DNA of 6,674 bases from Promethearchaeota archaeon. GTDB taxonomy: Archaea > Asgardarchaeota > Lokiarchaeia > Sigynarchaeales > SOKP01. A program made the translations under genes and the position numbers. Of the stretch, positions 5,176-6,674 are shown in pieces. How positions within the stretch are numbered: position 1 is the first letter of the stretch; every line of letters begins with the position of its first letter. The stretch spans positions 1 to 6,674 of the forward strand of contig JAUWDN010000060.1 of the NCBI GenBank assembly GCA_030608765.1. The letters are read 5' to 3'. Below the pieces are notes generated by a model, which was not told the DNA's origin, searched no databases, and worked only from the letters and a program-made list of their open reading frames with translations.

Positions 5176-5248
5176 TTTATTTTTGCGATTAACTCATTAA
5201 TTTTTATTTTAAAAAGAAGGTTATTTATCATATTTGAGGTAAAAAACT

Positions 5249-6562
5249 ATGAATTATCCTGATTGGTTGAAGAGAAAAGGTTTAGAATATAGAGACGGTG
5301 TAGTATATTTTGCGGATCAAAATACTCTTGATCTTGCTAGAAATTACGGGACGCCAATTTATGTAGTTAACGAGCAAATGATTCGTGAGTGCTACAGAAG
5401 CTTGAAAGAGATGTTGAATCACGAATACAAAAAAAATCAAATACACTATGCGGTTAAAGCGAATTCAAATCTGTCTTATCTAAAGATTTTTGATTCAGAA
5501 GGAGCTTCTTTTGACTGTACATCGATGGGAGAAGTATACATTTGCCTTAAAGCGGGTATATCTTCAGATAAGATAATCTATACGGGAAATATGTTTACAG
5601 ATATTGACTTTAAATTCGCTGTAAAAAACGATGTATTAGTCAATTTAGACAGTATAAGCCAATTAAACCGTTTAGTGCGAATTCATGAGAGCCTTGGAAA
5701 GGAAAAATCAACTATCTCTTTTAGAATAAATCCAGAATTTGGAGCAGGACACCATAAACACACAATTACAGCAGGAAAAGACATAAAGTTTGGTATATTA
5801 GAAGAACAAGCAATAGAAGCGTATCGAAAAGCAAAAGAGGCTGGTTTTAAGAAATTCGGAATTCATCAACATATCGGTTCGGGAGTTATAAACGCTCTCG
5901 ATTTTGCGAAACCAGCAAATAAATTTATTGGCATTATCAAGAAAATAATAGAAGAACTTAACATAGGGTTTGAATTTATCGATTTTGGTGGTGGTTTGGG
6001 AATTTCTTATCGCCCAGAAGAAGAACCATTAGATTTGAACAAATACAGAGAGGTAGTTATAGAACCCTTTAAAAATCTCGTTAAATCAGAAAACATCGGT
6101 GAACCTATTTTTAAAATTGAACCCGGTCGATATTTAACGGCGGAGTCAAGCATTCTTTTAACGCAAATAAATACTATTAAAAATAATGGGTATAAATTGT
6201 TTGCTGGAGTAGATGCGGGATTTAATACCTTGTTAAGGCCAATATTATATAATTCTTACCATCATATTATACCTTGTAATATAAAGGGTAGAGAAAAAAC
6301 TTTAACTTACGATGTTGCGGGACCAATTTGCGAGTCTGGTGATATACTTGGTAATGATAGAGAAATGAAGAAATTAAATGAGAAGGATATACTTGCTATT
6401 CTCGATGTAGGCGCATATGGTTTTACTATGAGTAGTACTTATAATTCTAGACCCAGATCTTCCGAAATTTTAATCGACAATGGTAAAATTCATAAAATCA
6501 GAGAAGCAGAAAGTCTCGATGATTTGCTAAAACATCAAATTATCCCAGATCATTTAAAGTAA
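5249..6562 (+). CDS. lysA: Diaminopimelate decarboxylase
   Basis: Decarboxylates meso-diaminopimelate to L-lysine and CO2 using pyridoxal phosphate, directly after DapF. The 437 residues match the usual length of fold-type III (alanine-racemase-like) decarboxylases. YAVKANSN (68-75) carries the PLP lysine K70; HIGSG (208-212), FGGGLGI (246-252) and EPGRY (291-295) form the phosphate and substrate pocket; CESGD (361-365) supplies the catalytic cysteine given in trans across the dimer; and YGFTMSSTYNSRPR (390-403) is the C-terminal beta-domain signature. The start is fixed by GAGGT at 5236-5240, 8 bases before the ATG, the best ribosome binding site in the window. It may be co-transcribed with dapF or have its own promoter: the 73-base gap contains T5-A-T4 (5201-5210), which could terminate dapF transcripts. 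Other lysine genes are not in the window. Confidence 0.97.
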   Translation: MNYPDWLKRKGLEYRDGVVYFADQNTLDLARNYGTPIYVVNEQMIRECYRSLKEMLNHEYKKNQIHYAVKANSNLSYLKIFDSEGASFDCTSMGEVYICLKAGISSDKIIYTGNMFTDIDFKFAVKNDVLVNLDSISQLNRLVRIHESLGKEKSTISFRINPEFGAGHHKHTITAGKDIKFGILEEQAIEAYRKAKEAGFKKFGIHQHIGSGVINALDFAKPANKFIGIIKKIIEELNIGFEFIDFGGGLGISYRPEEEPLDLNKYREVVIEPFKNLVKSENIGEPIFKIEPGRYLTAESSILLTQINTIKNNGYKLFAGVDAGFNTLLRPILYNSYHHIIPCNIKGREKTLTYDVAGPICESGDILGNDREMKKLNEKDILAILDVGAYGFTMSSTYNSRPRSSEILIDNGKIHKIREAESLDDLLKHQIIPDHLK

Positions 6563-6585
6563 AATAATTACAAGCAATTAATTTT

Positions 6586-6595
6586 CATATAAAAG
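6586..6595 (+). promoter_or_regulatory. TATA-like box after lysA
   Basis: CATATAAAAG is close to the archaeal TATA consensus. It predicts a transcript beginning near 6616, towards the right window edge. No clear lysA terminator precedes it. Confidence 0.35.
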
Positions 6596-6647
6596 AATAA
6601 TAATTTTAATGCTTTCTTCTATTATGAGATAAAATTATAAAAAAGGA

Positions 6648-6674
6648 ATGTTTAAGGACTGGATACCCTTTAAA
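6648..6674 (+). CDS. Possible start of a further gene, cut by the window edge
   Basis: An ATG at 6648 opens a frame (MFKDWIPFK) that has no stop before the window ends. A TATA-like box lies about 55-60 bases upstream, but the only purine-rich stretch (AAAAGGA) touches the ATG, too close to act as a normal ribosome binding site. Nine codons cannot establish a gene. Confidence 0.2.

Noticed and set aside
5173..5248. dapF TGA read through into a longer protein or fusion with lysA
   Set aside because: DapF ends at its normal C-terminus, the open frame beyond is random-looking, and lysA has a strong ribosome binding site of its own.
1..6674. CRISPR array, insertion sequence, tRNA, rRNA or prophage
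   Set aside because: No spaced direct repeats, terminal inverted repeats, transposase or integrase, or tRNA-like cloverleaf is visible.

Overview
The window is AT-rich and looks archaeal. It carries an archaeal-type CODH/acetyl-CoA synthase delta subunit (CdhD), A/T-rich TATA-like boxes about 25 bases before several starts, T-run terminators and a surface protein with a Pro-Gly-Tyr/transmembrane/Lys tail. This mix, with a LysR regulator and a TusA/DsrE pair, fits an anaerobic acetogenic or methanogen-related archaeon. An Asgard (Lokiarchaeia-like) source is my best guess, but it is inferred from style and not shown by a marker gene.

Layout. 1-462 (+) is the 3' part or whole of a small basic two-helix membrane protein of unknown function. 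It converges, 12 bases apart, on a LysR-type regulator (475-1377, -). The regulator is divergent from a two-gene unit (1563-2172, +) encoding a DsrE-like protein and a TusA-like sulfur carrier. The 185-base divergent region holds a TATA-like box on each side and a pair of tandem/inverted repeats that are good operator candidates. A bidirectional terminator region (2162-2231) separates tusA from the convergent cdhD (2241-3392, -). A 282-base gap, containing a perfect palindrome and probably the cdhD promoter, lies between cdhD and a secreted, membrane-anchored hypothetical protein (3675-4193, -). This gene is divergent from dapF (4294-5175, +), which is followed 73 bases later by lysA (5249-6562, +). 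The last 112 bases hold a good TATA-like box and possibly the first codons of another gene.

How the genes fit together. There are three modules. (1) LysR plus DsrE/TusA is a regulated sulfur-relay unit, possibly sulfur or selenium linked. (2) CdhD is the small corrinoid iron-sulfur protein subunit of the Wood-Ljungdahl acetyl-CoA complex, here as a lone gene without cdhA/B/C/E beside it. (3) DapF and LysA catalyse the last two steps of lysine synthesis from LL-diaminopimelate. The most notable points are a probable upstream non-AUG (AUU) start for cdhD, the LysR/DsrE/TusA unit with its repeat-bearing control region, and a duplicated start site on lysR. I see no mobile element, CRISPR array, tRNA or rRNA.
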